Positions 17,489-27,288 are shown, numbered from the stretch's first letter. The stretch is 64,000 bases of DNA from Holdemanella sp. MSK.7.32 (GCF_024460475.1 NZ_JANFYN010000008.1:3085-67084), one strand, 5' to 3'. Program-made: numbers and translations. Notes: generated by a model not told the origin, from the letters alone.

Positions 17489-18925
17489 CTATAATTCATA
17501 TTCTAACGTGTCATTCATTCTTGCTATTACATCTTCAACATCTTCATTCTGTATGTATTCTATATTAACACACGTACCTGCTCTGTCATATGTCGGTTTG
17601 AATGTAAAGCAATCTAAGTATTCATTCTGATTTTGCTCATCTAATTCAACACCATAAAGATCCCATAAGTCATATTTTATTTCCTGCAAAGCAATTTCTT
17701 GAGCATTACCATCTAGTTCTTTAAATGAAAGCTCCCTCTTATCATTTACAAGATAGTTTAAATTCAATTCTAATGTATTTTCCAAAATTGCTATTGCTCT
17801 ATCATGTAAAACTTGATTGAAAGAATTCAATTCAGCTTCAGGAAGATTATATCTATCGTGTTTTTCAATTCTATAGTCTAGGATGTGTCTTAATTCCTTT
17901 TTTTGACGATTTCCTAAAAAAGTCTTTGCGTTTTCAGCAAATGATTTACCAAAAACAGGATCTAAAGTTTTAACATATTCATTTAGTTTTTCTGGTGACT
18001 CGTAAATATATTGTCTTGGCTCGTCAAACATACAATACCCATGATCGAACAAAGGTGCCATACACTTTATCTTGTTAGTTGCATTATCAACTAATACACC
18101 AAAATTATTCAGATGTCTATCTGTATTACAAATCAATGCATCAAAAACCATCATCGAGCAAAAATCCTGATAAAATTCATCTCCCAGATTTTTATAAAAA
18201 TCTACGATGGCTTTCACTGTTTTTTTTCCTTTTAAGAATCTTGATGCAGGAACAAAAGATGTATCTATGTCAGTAAATAATTTACATGTACTCGATAATT
18301 CATCTTGCCATATATCTAAATCATAGGCAATTGCATTTAATCCCATTTGATGTGCAACTTTATAAGCATAATACTCAGCATAAGCTTCTTTTCCATGGTT
18401 TGTATACAAATTGCCATGAACATTTCCCTTATAAAGCACGACATCACCATTGATTCTTCTCCAAGCCTTTTTAAGAGAACCGTTCGTTGTCAATTCTGCG
18501 ACTGTACCAATGCTATTTGAATGTCCATGACCTGTATATGCGATCAACGCAACAGATTTATTAAAATCATTCTCATATAGATTGTAATCTTTAAACAACC
18601 CCGTAAAATCCGGATCAACAATCCAATATGGATCATTCAACGAAAGACCTTTTCCAACTGTCAAAATTCCAATCAAATCATTCCCATGAAGTCCCAGACT
18701 TGCCAAAATCTCATTTACAAAGGCACGATTTTTAGGGATATTTCTTTCCTGTATCCATTCTAATAGTTCGTTTGAATCGTCGGCTTTTAATCCAACGGGA
18801 TAAAGAAAATTATTTATGTTATATCTTTCAAGAATTGTCAATTCATAATCACCATAAAGTGAATCTTCAATTCTAAATTTTAGAATTTCTATGTCTTTGT
18901 TTTTTAATACAAAATCTTTATACAT
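17489..18925 (-). CDS. HipA-like protein kinase
   Basis: The 478 residues carry the HipA C-terminal kinase signatures: a Gly/Ser-rich ATP loop region GHGHSNSIGTVAEL near 132-145, the catalytic loop FDALICNTDRHLNNFG with Asp near residue 269, and the metal-binding FDHG near 293. HipA kinases phosphorylate cytosolic proteins such as aminoacyl-tRNA synthetases and often act as toxins. There is no adjacent HipB repressor of normal form. The N-terminal 120 residues do not look like HipA-N. The protein ends in YEL just before a palindrome, as do several other genes here. GAGGTG lies 7 bases before the ATG. Confidence 0.8.
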   Translation of the reverse strand: MYKDFVLKNKDIEILKFRIEDSLYGDYELTILERYNINNFLYPVGLKADDSNELLEWIQERNIPKNRAFVNEILASLGLHGNDLIGILTVGKGLSLNDPYWIVDPDFTGLFKDYNLYENDFNKSVALIAYTGHGHSNSIGTVAELTTNGSLKKAWRRINGDVVLYKGNVHGNLYTNHGKEAYAEYYAYKVAHQMGLNAIAYDLDIWQDELSSTCKLFTDIDTSFVPASRFLKGKKTVKAIVDFYKNLGDEFYQDFCSMMVFDALICNTDRHLNNFGVLVDNATNKIKCMAPLFDHGYCMFDEPRQYIYESPEKLNEYVKTLDPVFGKSFAENAKTFLGNRQKKELRHILDYRIEKHDRYNLPEAELNSFNQVLHDRAIAILENTLELNLNYLVNDKRELSFKELDGNAQEIALQEIKYDLWDLYGVELDEQNQNEYLDCFTFKPTYDRAGTCVNIEYIQNEDVEDVIARMNDTLEYEL

Positions 18926-18978
18926 CCTTCATCACCTCATCTTTCACTTTTACATCATCATAATTTTAGCAACAAATC

Positions 18979-19833
18979 CTACTTAAGGCAATCTGCCTTA
19001 AATAGACATTTGTTTAATATTTTGTTCATTTCATTAGAAGATGTTTTATTAATGATATAAACATTGCTAAATAATATACGTAAAGAATTTAATCCATTCA
19101 TAGATTTTACAGGTGAAAGTAGAATTCCTCGATTTGTAAATTTTAAGACAATATAATTAACTTTAGATAGCTTTTTTACAAATTCTATAATATTCTTTTC
19201 TTCTTGTTCTGTTAAAATTCCCATAGTATCAATAATGAATTGTATACAATTTTTTCTAGCACTAAAATTTTTAATAGCTAATAGAGCGTTACCCGTTGTA
19301 ATGCGATCATTGATATCATCTATTTTATATATGTCTTCTAAAGAAATGATTTCAGCCTTAGCTCCTTCTTCATTTTCAGCAAAAGCATATTGTTTTAAGT
19401 TATTACTAATTTCTTTATTTTGGGATAACTCAATCCATTTTGAAAATGCGCCATATAAAGCATCTTTGCTAATTAATGATTGAGCTACTCTTAATACAAG
19501 GTCTCCTTTACGTATGTAACAATATAAATATAAATTATTTATATCTGCATCTGGATACATTGACAAATAGTTATTTTTCATTAGAGTATACTTTTCATCA
19601 CATTCATTAATAACCTCATCAAATGTATTTTTAGAAATTTCACTATTTTCTAAATTTTCGTTATGCTTCAGATATTGTGTCATATATAGCATAGCCCGTA
19701 TTTCTTCAATTCCGAATTTTGCAATAACAAGTGTTTCTTCATCTTGTAAATCAAATATATTTACTGGTTCATATGCAATTGTTTGTTTATTTTCTTCCAT
19801 TTTTTTATCTTCCACTTCTTTGAATCTTGCCAT
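18979..19833 (-). CDS. Unknown 284-residue protein ending inside a palindrome
   Basis: I do not recognise this soluble, mostly helical protein. It starts MARFKEVE, like the 64-residue protein at 58312, and its start region (binding site and ATG) is nearly identical to that of the ArdC-like gene at 41629. The last residues, FKADCLK, are encoded by the type 1 palindrome read in frame, with the stop just beyond. It lies directly upstream of the HipA-like kinase gene and could be its partner, but this is only an inference from position. Confidence 0.6.
   Translation of the reverse strand: MARFKEVEDKKMEENKQTIAYEPVNIFDLQDEETLVIAKFGIEEIRAMLYMTQYLKHNENLENSEISKNTFDEVINECDEKYTLMKNNYLSMYPDADINNLYLYCYIRKGDLVLRVAQSLISKDALYGAFSKWIELSQNKEISNNLKQYAFAENEEGAKAEIISLEDIYKIDDINDRITTGNALLAIKNFSARKNCIQFIIDTMGILTEQEEKNIIEFVKKLSKVNYIVLKFTNRGILLSPVKSMNGLNSLRILFSNVYIINKTSSNEMNKILNKCLFKADCLK
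18983..19001. repeat. Type 1 palindrome inside a coding end
   Basis: Arms TTAAGGCA/TGCCTTAA, loop ATC, translated as the last residues of the 284-residue protein. Confidence 0.9.
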
Positions 19834-19851
19834 AATTAACTCCTTTCAAAA

Positions 19852-19870
19852 TTAAGGCAATCTGCCTTAA
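19852..19870. repeat. Type 1 palindrome
   Basis: Arms TTAAGGCA/TGCCTTAA, loop ATC. With the following AACTCC binding-site complement and start codon it matches the junction at 41648 almost exactly. Confidence 0.9.
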
Positions 19871-19960
19871 AATGTGTTTTCAACACATTTATCACATATG
19901 AAACTAACATATATATTTAGTTTCATATGTGATAAAAGGAAGGTGTGTACCTTCCTTTTA
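19871..19960 (-). promoter_or_regulatory. Three successive hairpins downstream of the minor pilin gene
   Basis: AATGTGTT/AACACATT (19871-19889), a 19-base-pair stem TTATCACATATGAAACTAA with its complement (19889-19935), and AAAAGGAAGGT/ACCTTCCTTTT (19934-19960). The last follows the minor pilin stop and may terminate the pilus operon; the large one could be an operator or an RNA-stability element. Confidence 0.65.
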
Positions 19961-19964
19961 AAAA

Positions 19965-20984
19965 TTAATCTTCACTTTTGCGAATCTTGCGAACAGTTGC
20001 AATTGAAGCACCTAATGCGATAACAACAATACCTAACATCATATACATCATGTCTTTGTTTTTAGCAGTACCTGTGTTTACACTAGGCAACAAGACATTC
20101 TGGTATACGATTGAATAACGATGATTATCATCTACATGTACTTCCTTGTCATTTACAAATAATCCTTCATCAGTAAATTTAACTTTTACCACTTCATCAG
20201 ATAGCTTATATCCTTGAGGAGCACTTGATTCTTTGATATAAGTTGTACCATATCGAATCAAGAATTCAGCAGTACCAGTTTCCTGATCGCCTGCAATTGT
20301 TTCAAGTTTTGAACTTTCAGCACAGTTTTCTTGAGAATATGATGTGAACTCAAACTTATTTGACTTGATATTCTGTCCTGTCACACTATCAACTTTATTT
20401 ACTAGGATATGTGGTAAAGCTGTATGTTTTGGATATACTGTTACATCATACTGGAACAATTCATCTTCATCATCCCATGTTGGAATTCCAACAATAAATG
20501 GAGTAATTGTTTCAAAATCAGATAAATCTTCAACATAGACTAGATATACACCTACTGGAAGGTCTTTGCAAGTTGCCTTGCCTTCTTCATCCGTTGTCAT
20601 TTCATAGTCGGGAGTTTCGACTTTTTTAGCCATATCCTTGGCTACTTTGTCAATCTCGTCCGCTGTTTTAATCTCATTCAAGTCCAAATCCTTGTCTGCA
20701 AAAGGTTTATATTTAATGATATATTCTCCCTTTACGATGTCAGCAATCTGAACTACACCAAATTTAACATTTTCTTTAGAAAGGTATTTATCATATGGAT
20801 CTGTTAATTCCACTGAAATTGACCCTAAACCATTGTCAGGTACTTTAGTCAAATCTTCTTCAGGTAGAATTGTTACGTCCCCAACTTCTGGATTTTCTGT
20901 AATATCTTTAGCCTGTAGATTTAAGCATGGTACTAAAACCAGCATCAAACTCAAGGCTAAACCGATTTTCTTCAGAATCTTCAT
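19965..20984 (-). CDS. Minor pilin / SpaA-type sortase substrate
   Basis: The 339 residues begin with a signal peptide (MKILKKIGLALSLMLVLVP...AKA region), followed by two beta-sandwich domains of the isopeptide-forming pilin type, including ESSAPQGYKLSDEVVKV. A sorting motif LPSVNTG precedes a membrane segment and KIRKSED tail. The LPxxNTG form is unusual but fits class C sortase substrates. The stop region is followed by hairpins. It overlaps the sortase gene by 4 bases (ATGA). It probably forms the base or a decoration of the pilus. Confidence 0.82.
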   Translation of the reverse strand: MKILKKIGLALSLMLVLVPCLNLQAKDITENPEVGDVTILPEEDLTKVPDNGLGSISVELTDPYDKYLSKENVKFGVVQIADIVKGEYIIKYKPFADKDLDLNEIKTADEIDKVAKDMAKKVETPDYEMTTDEEGKATCKDLPVGVYLVYVEDLSDFETITPFIVGIPTWDDEDELFQYDVTVYPKHTALPHILVNKVDSVTGQNIKSNKFEFTSYSQENCAESSKLETIAGDQETGTAEFLIRYGTTYIKESSAPQGYKLSDEVVKVKFTDEGLFVNDKEVHVDDNHRYSIVYQNVLLPSVNTGTAKNKDMMYMMLGIVVIALGASIATVRKIRKSED

Positions 20985-21835
20985 GACTTTAACTTTCTCT
21001 CCTTTCTTCTATTTAAAATAAATCTAATAAGCAACAAAAAAAGAATCAAAAATGGAAGTGCTGTAAATAACAATTCTCGCCAGCTCATCATTTCTGGTTC
21101 AATGGCTTCTTTTTTCTTTTCACTGTATGGTACACGTTTACCAGTCAAAATCAGTCTGTGCGTGTTGATTCCATAAGGAGTACAAGTCAACAAAGTTGCA
21201 AGGTCCTTGCCTTCTTCTATCCCAAGAACATCAGGAGCTTCTTCTTTTTTTACGATTTCAATTTTATATATCTGGTAAGCTAATGTTTTGTTACCAACAT
21301 GGATATAAAACAAATCATCTTTTTTTAATTCATCCAGCCTTGTAAAAAGCTTTGCGTTTGGCAAACCCCTATGACCCGTCAGAACAGTACGTGTATTTTC
21401 ACCACCGACAGGAAATGATGAGTTCTGTAAATGACCTACACCGTTTGACAATACATCATCACTTGTTCCGTGGTAAATTGGAAGGTCAACGTCTATTTTT
21501 GGTATTTCAATTGAACCCATGATACCTTTGCCAGTCAGATTTAAAATACTTTCGTAGTTTTCGTCCGAAAGTATTTCAGTGTCAATGTTTCCGACCGATG
21601 CACCTCTGGTTTGAAATAACATATCATTGTACTTTTGAGCCGATTGTATCTGCTCTTTGACTTTTGATTTGTCAGTATGTTTTACTTCACTTTCATATGT
21701 GGAAATCATGTTGTTTTGCTGAATACCACTATGAATACTTGAAACAAGCGGAACCGAACACAATCCTATGCCAATAATAACAAGGATACGTACTGTCCAG
21801 CTCGTTTCTTTTATTGCTTTAAGAATCGACTTCAA
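20981..21835 (-). CDS. Class C (pilin-polymerising) sortase
   Basis: The 284-residue transpeptidase has membrane segments at both ends (residues 15-35 and 256-274), as usual for class C. Catalytic residues are visible: His in LTGHRGLP near 142, Cys in ATLLTCTPYG near 215 and Arg in NTHRLILTGKR near 224. It links pilin subunits through isopeptide bonds. The gene sits between backbone pilin and minor pilin genes. Its leader carries a type 2 palindrome before the GGAGGTG site. Confidence 0.93.
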   Translation of the reverse strand: MKSILKAIKETSWTVRILVIIGIGLCSVPLVSSIHSGIQQNNMISTYESEVKHTDKSKVKEQIQSAQKYNDMLFQTRGASVGNIDTEILSDENYESILNLTGKGIMGSIEIPKIDVDLPIYHGTSDDVLSNGVGHLQNSSFPVGGENTRTVLTGHRGLPNAKLFTRLDELKKDDLFYIHVGNKTLAYQIYKIEIVKKEEAPDVLGIEEGKDLATLLTCTPYGINTHRLILTGKRVPYSEKKKEAIEPEMMSWRELLFTALPFLILFLLLIRFILNRRKERKLKS

Positions 21836-21861
21836 AATTCAGCACCTCCAAAAATGGAAGG

Positions 21862-21875
21862 TGGCAGTACTGCCA
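21862..21875. repeat. Type 2 palindrome
   Basis: TGGCAGTACTGCCA, a perfect 14-base palindrome between the backbone pilin stop and the sortase C binding site. Confidence 0.85.
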
Positions 21876-21901
21876 TCCTAACCATTTCATTCATTTTCTA
21901 A

Positions 21902-23740
21902 TTAGTCTTTTTTGCTTTTACGTTTTTTATCTAATGCTAATGCACCAACGACTGTGATTGTTCCTGCACCTAAGCAAATCATTGTCAAGTTAGAACCTGT
22001 GATTGGTAATTTAGTTCCTACATAGTTGACTACAGTGATGTTAGCAGAACCATCTGTTACATCTGTTTTTAAATCTGTATCACTTTCTTTGTAAGCACCA
22101 TTTAAGAATTCTTTAACATGAGCAGTTGCTTCTAATTTCTGTAATGTTTTTTCAGTTGCACCTTCACCTGCATTGTAACTATTACGTTCAGTAGTGAATG
22201 TTGGTTTGATTGTTATTACGATTGGGTCTAGAAGTTCTCTATATCCAGCAGGCGAATCCGTTTCTTTTAAGTAATAAGTTCCCTGATCTAAACCTAAGAT
22301 TGTAAATACACCTTTAGCATCAGATGCCATTTCAACTGCATTACTTGGTCTTGTACCACCAGTGTGGTCAGTACCACCTAATGAATCACGGTTCATAACA
22401 ACATAGCCGTCCGCTGTTTCTTTTACATAAACTTCATTTGTACAGTTTTCATCACTATATAGACGGAATTTAGCATTTTTCAACAATTTGTTGTGGTCAT
22501 TGATTTTCAACCCATTAATTTTATAAGTAAAGCAAACTACTGTATCCCAAGGAGTTGTTCCTGTAGAACCATTTCCATCACTATCTGGGTTGTTGCTATA
22601 TTCAAGACGAACTGTATTTTCAAATCCAGCACGACCTGTACGAGTTGCTGCATTGTCATTCAATGTTGCATTATAGGATAAACGAATTGACTGACCATAA
22701 GTGTTTTCGTAATTGTTATTCATACCTTCTGGGAATTGTTTATCAACAATTGCTTTTAAATCTGGAATCTCTGCATAGAATGTATCTTCCCCACTATTTT
22801 CAACAACATTAAATTCATTACTCTTCAATGTATATGATTTCGTAGTACTTGAAATTGTAATAGAAACAGAGTCTTTGTTGAATGTCAAAGCTTCGTCCAT
22901 CTTGTCATGAAAAATCATTTTATATGTTTGATATCCATTCATGTTTGGCACATATGTATCGTGGTAGTAAGGTACTGTCTGTCCAATTTCATAATCCCCA
23001 ATATCATTCCATCCGACATTGTTGTCATCTTCATTGATTTTCTTGATCAAAGTTGGATAATCTGATTTGATATTAACCTGAGCATCAGGGTTAGCTGTAT
23101 TTGTCAAAATCAATGAAGCAGCTGAATGTGTATCCTGTACAGCAGAAACTTCATCTGTTAAATAATAGCCGTATCCTAAGCCACCAAATTTAACTGAGCC
23201 GTCCACTGGACTAGTTGCTGTTACATTAACAGTCGTTGGTGTAAGACCTTCTTTAACTAATTCATTTCTTAAATCTTCAACGAAGTAACGGTATTTGCTG
23301 TAACGACCTTCTAATTTCTGATCTGCCTGAGCACCTTCAACTTTGTTAGTATTCAATGTCTGAATATAGTCGATCACATCATATTCTGTTACTGAAGAAG
23401 CAGATTTGTTGATTTTTTTACCAACAACTGTTTGTAAAGCTGTCTTGTAAGCATCATTCCAAGTGTAGTTGATTGATTCCTGATCTACCGCATTTTCTGC
23501 GTCAAACAATTTGTATACATTGAATTTTTTACCTACTAAGCTTTGGCCATTATTTGGCTGAATTGTGATTGAAGCACTACCCTGACCAAAATCAGCAACA
23601 CCATTTGGAGTTGCCAATGTTGATGGTGCCTGTGTTATAGCGTAAACTGGAGCAACTATTGGAGCTACGCTTGATACGACTGGACTTAACATCACAGCTA
23701 ACGCAGAAAAGCCTGCGAAAACTACATTTTTAGTTTTCAT
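21902..23740 (-). CDS. Backbone (major) pilin
   Basis: From the ATG at 23740 (binding site AGAGGG) 612 residues follow: signal peptide to about residue 35, FctA/SpaA-type N-terminal domain (FNVYKLFDAENAV...), central domains, and a C-terminal Cna B domain with DQGTYYLKETDSPAGYRE, the E-box context of isopeptide pilins. The sorting signal LPITG is followed by a membrane segment and KKRKSKKD. Lysine residues in the first domains would be the sortase C acceptors. It is likely the pilus shaft. Confidence 0.9.
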   Translation of the reverse strand: MKTKNVVFAGFSALAVMLSPVVSSVAPIVAPVYAITQAPSTLATPNGVADFGQGSASITIQPNNGQSLVGKKFNVYKLFDAENAVDQESINYTWNDAYKTALQTVVGKKINKSASSVTEYDVIDYIQTLNTNKVEGAQADQKLEGRYSKYRYFVEDLRNELVKEGLTPTTVNVTATSPVDGSVKFGGLGYGYYLTDEVSAVQDTHSAASLILTNTANPDAQVNIKSDYPTLIKKINEDDNNVGWNDIGDYEIGQTVPYYHDTYVPNMNGYQTYKMIFHDKMDEALTFNKDSVSITISSTTKSYTLKSNEFNVVENSGEDTFYAEIPDLKAIVDKQFPEGMNNNYENTYGQSIRLSYNATLNDNAATRTGRAGFENTVRLEYSNNPDSDGNGSTGTTPWDTVVCFTYKINGLKINDHNKLLKNAKFRLYSDENCTNEVYVKETADGYVVMNRDSLGGTDHTGGTRPSNAVEMASDAKGVFTILGLDQGTYYLKETDSPAGYRELLDPIVITIKPTFTTERNSYNAGEGATEKTLQKLEATAHVKEFLNGAYKESDTDLKTDVTDGSANITVVNYVGTKLPITGSNLTMICLGAGTITVVGALALDKKRKSKKD

Positions 23741-23760
23741 TTTATATCCCTCTTTCTTCA

Positions 23761-26697
23761 TTATTTAGAATTCAATTTTTCTTTTTTTGACATATATAAA
23801 GCAAAAGCAATTACAGCCACTCCTAATCCAATCAATAGGATCGTTCCGTTTGAACCTGTCTCAGGTAATAACTGTGTTGTTTTATTTGTGATATCTACCG
23901 CAACTACACGGTCATTTTTAGTTCCCTCAAGACGAATGTTGCCGGACGTTTTAGATGTGTTGTACTGCACATTATCAATCGTAAAATCAAATGTGTTTGT
24001 CTGAGGTGTAGCTGAAACATATACGGAATGTACATATGCCTTACCATTTTCATCCACTGGAATTCTATAGCCTTGAGGAGCTTTTGTTTCCTTGAAGTAG
24101 TATGTCTTTTCTACATCTAGATTTTTGAAAGTTAATAACCCTTTGTCATCTGAAGTCTGTGTATCTACTACATTTTTACATTCTTCATCACTATATAGAC
24201 GGAATTCAGCACCTTTCAAGACTTTTCCATGCTCATTTGTTTTTGTAATTTTCAAATTGAAAGGATTTACCTTATCGGCAAATGTAGCATAGCCGTCCCC
24301 TGAATCCTTTGTACCATGTGTTACAAGACTGTTTGTTCCAGATGTAAATGTAATTTTACCTGTACCAGAAGCTACGTTGAATACAACTTCGTTTGGATTT
24401 AACTGATATCCATCAGGTGATTTGATTTCCTTGATCTTGTGTGTTCCCGAAGCCAAACCTGTGATCGTAATTTCACCACTTCCATTTGTCTCTAAATCTT
24501 CTGTTGAACCATTCGGTAATGTGTGACGGAATACTGCACCACTGACTGGTGTTGAAGTTCCTGCCTGCACTTTCTTAATATCGAATTTGATTACTTTTTC
24601 TAGAACCTCTGGTTGATTATAAGTATCAACACCTTCCACAGAGCCAGACGTTGTAATCTTTCTCACAAACACTTCATTATTAATAAAGTATCCCGTAGGT
24701 GCTTTTGTTTCTTGAATAGTAACCGTTCCAATAGGGAATGTTGGATCCCCATTAGAAGCATAATAGAAATCATCTCCGGAAACTTTATAATCCTTATTCA
24801 AGTATGCTTTACCATTAGAATTAGTCTTTAAAACCCATGAACGAGTTGGAACCTGACCTGATTTAGCTGGGTCGGAATCGTACAATCCCTTGTAGTACTT
24901 CACTGTGAATTCCGCACCAGCAAGACTTGCACTACCCTGCGGTTTGTTCTTGTTTGTTTCTTTATCGACTTTTCCTAACAAAATACGAACTGGGTCGGAC
25001 TGAGGATAATCCTTCAATTCTCCATTAGTACCATACTGTGTAGTTTTCCCAGAAGTAACAGTGATCTTATTAATAGCCGAACTTAATGCATATCCTTTTG
25101 GAGGTGTAACCTCTTTTAAATAGTAAGTGTCTGCATTAAGTTCAATTGTATTTGACCAACCATTCTCATTTGTTTTCAAAGATGACACTCTATTCTTATC
25201 ATTCTTTGCGTCACTTTCTGACTTATAAACACCATAAACAGCATTTGCTAAAGAATAACAACTGTTATTATCAGTAATAGATGTATTGGCTGATGTTTTC
25301 TTGATTTGTAACTTCCCTAATGGATTCCAAATACCGTACACAACATCCTGACATTTTGTAAATGTACCTTCCCAGTTTGTACCATTTTCATCATTTCTAC
25401 ATTTATATACTGTAAATCCACTTGGAAGTGGCAATGATTGAATATGATTATACATACCTTCAGTACCTGATGGAGACCACGTTCCACCAGCTTCACCTGC
25501 TGTAGCTCCTGAATAAGCTTTCGAAGCCATATCACTAGTCATACACACAGCTGCCGATACACCATATTTACCTGTTAAGATATCACCGTGTCCACCATAT
25601 CCATAATAGAGAACCTTAGCTAATTTAGCATTATTTACTTTCTCAGGAGCACCTAAACTCTGCCCCTTACGAACCCCTGCTTGCATACCTTCGCCACAGA
25701 AAGCTGTCACACCATTGCTCAGTCCATATATAGCTTCATTATAATAATGACCGGCAGAATTATATACCCATGTATACTCGGTGAAACGATCTACTGTAAC
25801 ACCTCCAGCACGTGATAAACTAAATAATGAAACATTATCATCTTCTTCATTCGTATCATCAAGTCTATTAATCTCATTTAAAACATCGCTTTTAGTTTCA
25901 CCTTTATCATTTGAAAGTTCAGGTACACTGTACTTGTCTAAAATTTCAAGATTATCATAATTCAACATATATCCATCATATTTTGAATAAAATGATTTCT
26001 TTAAAAAATAGTTAGAATCACAGTATTTCAATAAACCAGATTCTTTTGCTTTATCTTTCCTTTGCTCACTATATTTTTTATAGATGTTTTTTGAATAGTC
26101 TTTGAGAATCAATTTAGTTGTATCCGATTTATCCCAAACATTAAAATCAATATGAATTCCATCTTCTGAAAGCTCATCTTTAGCTTCATCAATCGAATTC
26201 TCATCAGATAATTCATCTTCATCATTAGAGGAGTTTAAATTCACACTAGCATTTGATTTATCATTAGAATTAACGATTTTATCTCTAGTAGAAGAATCTG
26301 ATTTAGAATCATTACATTTGAATATCATACTAAAATTTGCATCCGCAGTTTTTGTTGTGTATACAAAACTGAAAGATTTTTTTCCACTAGTAAACCCTGA
26401 GATCGTACTGTTATTTAATGTAACATCATCAATAACCGCATTCTCATCGGATTTTGAGACAATTTTAATTTCTGTACCTTCTTCGTAGTCTGCATTGAAG
26501 ATGTCACCATTCGACAAAGATTTTGTAAAATCTCCTGATGAAAGTGTGACTGTACCATCCCCTACAACACTCACTGAAAAGCCTGCTGAATCAACAGTCG
26601 GAGTGGTTGTTTCTTCTGCATACGCAGGAAGAACAAGATTCAATGATGTCAGTGCTGTTACGAAAAGAGCAAGAAATACGTTCTTAAACTTTTTCAT
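23761..26697 (-). CDS. Pilus tip adhesin with thioester-like and Cna B domains
   Basis: The 978 residues have a signal peptide (to ATSL...PAYA, near 27), an Asn/Ser/Asp-rich region, then about 300-450 with TAFCGEGMQ near residue 332, resembling the Cys region of thioester adhesin domains. Four Cna B-type domains follow, each with a YYLKEVTPPKGY, TIQETKAPTGYF, KIKEIKSPDGYQ or YFKETKAPQGYR E-box. The sorting signal is LPETG with membrane segment and KKEKLNSK. It would lead the pilus operon and mediate adhesion to host or other cells. AAGGATT precedes the ATG. Confidence 0.88.
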   Translation of the reverse strand: MKKFKNVFLALFVTALTSLNLVLPAYAEETTTPTVDSAGFSVSVVGDGTVTLSSGDFTKSLSNGDIFNADYEEGTEIKIVSKSDENAVIDDVTLNNSTISGFTSGKKSFSFVYTTKTADANFSMIFKCNDSKSDSSTRDKIVNSNDKSNASVNLNSSNDEDELSDENSIDEAKDELSEDGIHIDFNVWDKSDTTKLILKDYSKNIYKKYSEQRKDKAKESGLLKYCDSNYFLKKSFYSKYDGYMLNYDNLEILDKYSVPELSNDKGETKSDVLNEINRLDDTNEEDDNVSLFSLSRAGGVTVDRFTEYTWVYNSAGHYYNEAIYGLSNGVTAFCGEGMQAGVRKGQSLGAPEKVNNAKLAKVLYYGYGGHGDILTGKYGVSAAVCMTSDMASKAYSGATAGEAGGTWSPSGTEGMYNHIQSLPLPSGFTVYKCRNDENGTNWEGTFTKCQDVVYGIWNPLGKLQIKKTSANTSITDNNSCYSLANAVYGVYKSESDAKNDKNRVSSLKTNENGWSNTIELNADTYYLKEVTPPKGYALSSAINKITVTSGKTTQYGTNGELKDYPQSDPVRILLGKVDKETNKNKPQGSASLAGAEFTVKYYKGLYDSDPAKSGQVPTRSWVLKTNSNGKAYLNKDYKVSGDDFYYASNGDPTFPIGTVTIQETKAPTGYFINNEVFVRKITTSGSVEGVDTYNQPEVLEKVIKFDIKKVQAGTSTPVSGAVFRHTLPNGSTEDLETNGSGEITITGLASGTHKIKEIKSPDGYQLNPNEVVFNVASGTGKITFTSGTNSLVTHGTKDSGDGYATFADKVNPFNLKITKTNEHGKVLKGAEFRLYSDEECKNVVDTQTSDDKGLLTFKNLDVEKTYYFKETKAPQGYRIPVDENGKAYVHSVYVSATPQTNTFDFTIDNVQYNTSKTSGNIRLEGTKNDRVVAVDITNKTTQLLPETGSNGTILLIGLGVAVIAFALYMSKKEKLNSK

Positions 26698-26710
26698 ATT
26701 TCAATCCTTT

Positions 26711-26729
26711 CTAAGGCAGATTGCCTTAA
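26711..26729. repeat. Type 1 palindrome, one arm changed
   Basis: CTAAGGCA/TGCCTTAA, loop GAT; the outer pair becomes a U-G wobble in minus-strand RNA. It lies just before the tip adhesin binding site. Confidence 0.85.
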
Positions 26730-26770
26730 TTATTTTATTTTCCCTTTTCTTTCTATCCCTTGAAAAAATC

Positions 26771-26856
26771 TCTAACGTTAGAAATCTTGATTTTTTTGAG
26801 TGTTTCATAACATCAATATCTTGAAAGGAAAAAATATTGATGATTTTTCAACTCAA
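26771..26856. promoter_or_regulatory. Palindrome and nested hairpin upstream of the pilus operon
   Basis: TCTAACGTTAGA (26771-26782) is a perfect 12-base palindrome. Next to it TTGAG...ACTCAA encloses CATCAATAT/ATATTGATG (26796-26856). These lie 75-160 bases before the tip adhesin start and may be an operator and an RNA leader structure. About 260 bases here hold no gene. Confidence 0.55.
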
Positions 26857-26961
26857 TTTAAGGTACATCCAATAAACTGTATTTGTTCATATTTATATCG
26901 CCTCCTATTCCATAAAATGGTGCAATAGTACGGGCGTTACCCGCTTTATTGCGTGTAAAAC

Positions 26962-26991
26962 AAAAAGGAACTCATGCGAGTTCCTTTTTTT
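26962..26991. terminator. Bidirectional intrinsic terminator
   Basis: GGAACTC/GAGTTCC flanked by A5 on one side and T7 on the other. It is preceded at 26920-26955 by another hairpin, GCAATA...CGGG/CCCG...TATTGC. Confidence 0.8.
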
Positions 26992-27245
26992 ACATTAAAC
27001 TTTGTTCATTGAATCTTTTTATTGAATCCTTCACTACCATCTAAATTTATATCAACCGGAAGCTCCGGTTGGTTACTTCATCAACACTTTCACTACCATC
27101 TGAATTTATGCTGTACATCAACCTCAAACAATGGCATTACAGATTACTATAGAATGTTAACTCCTCCACGAATGAAGAAAGTATGATTCCAATTCATCTG
27201 TACTTTCGGCATTACTGCCAAGGTCCGTGAATCGACCTTATTTAA
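26992..27245 (-). ncRNA. Structured non-coding module C (candidate RNA)
   Basis: This gene-free stretch between the lipoprotein gene and the pilus operon shares about 95 bases (27109-27203) with 30261-30356 at roughly three-quarters identity, including GGCATTACAGA and CCACGAATGA. It contains hairpins AACCGGA/TCCGGTT (27053-27070) and AAGGTC/GACCTT (27222-27241), and a direct repeat TTCACTACCATCT at 27030 and 27089. It ends, on the minus strand, at the terminator at 26962. The strand is not certain. Confidence 0.5.
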
Positions 27246-27248
27246 TCA

Positions 27249-27267
27249 TTAAGGCAAACTGCCTTAA
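27249..27267. repeat. Type 1 palindrome
   Basis: Arms TTAAGGCA/TGCCTTAA, loop AAC, between the lipoprotein terminator and module C. Confidence 0.9.
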
Positions 27268-27288
27268 TTTTTATCAACTTATATCAAC

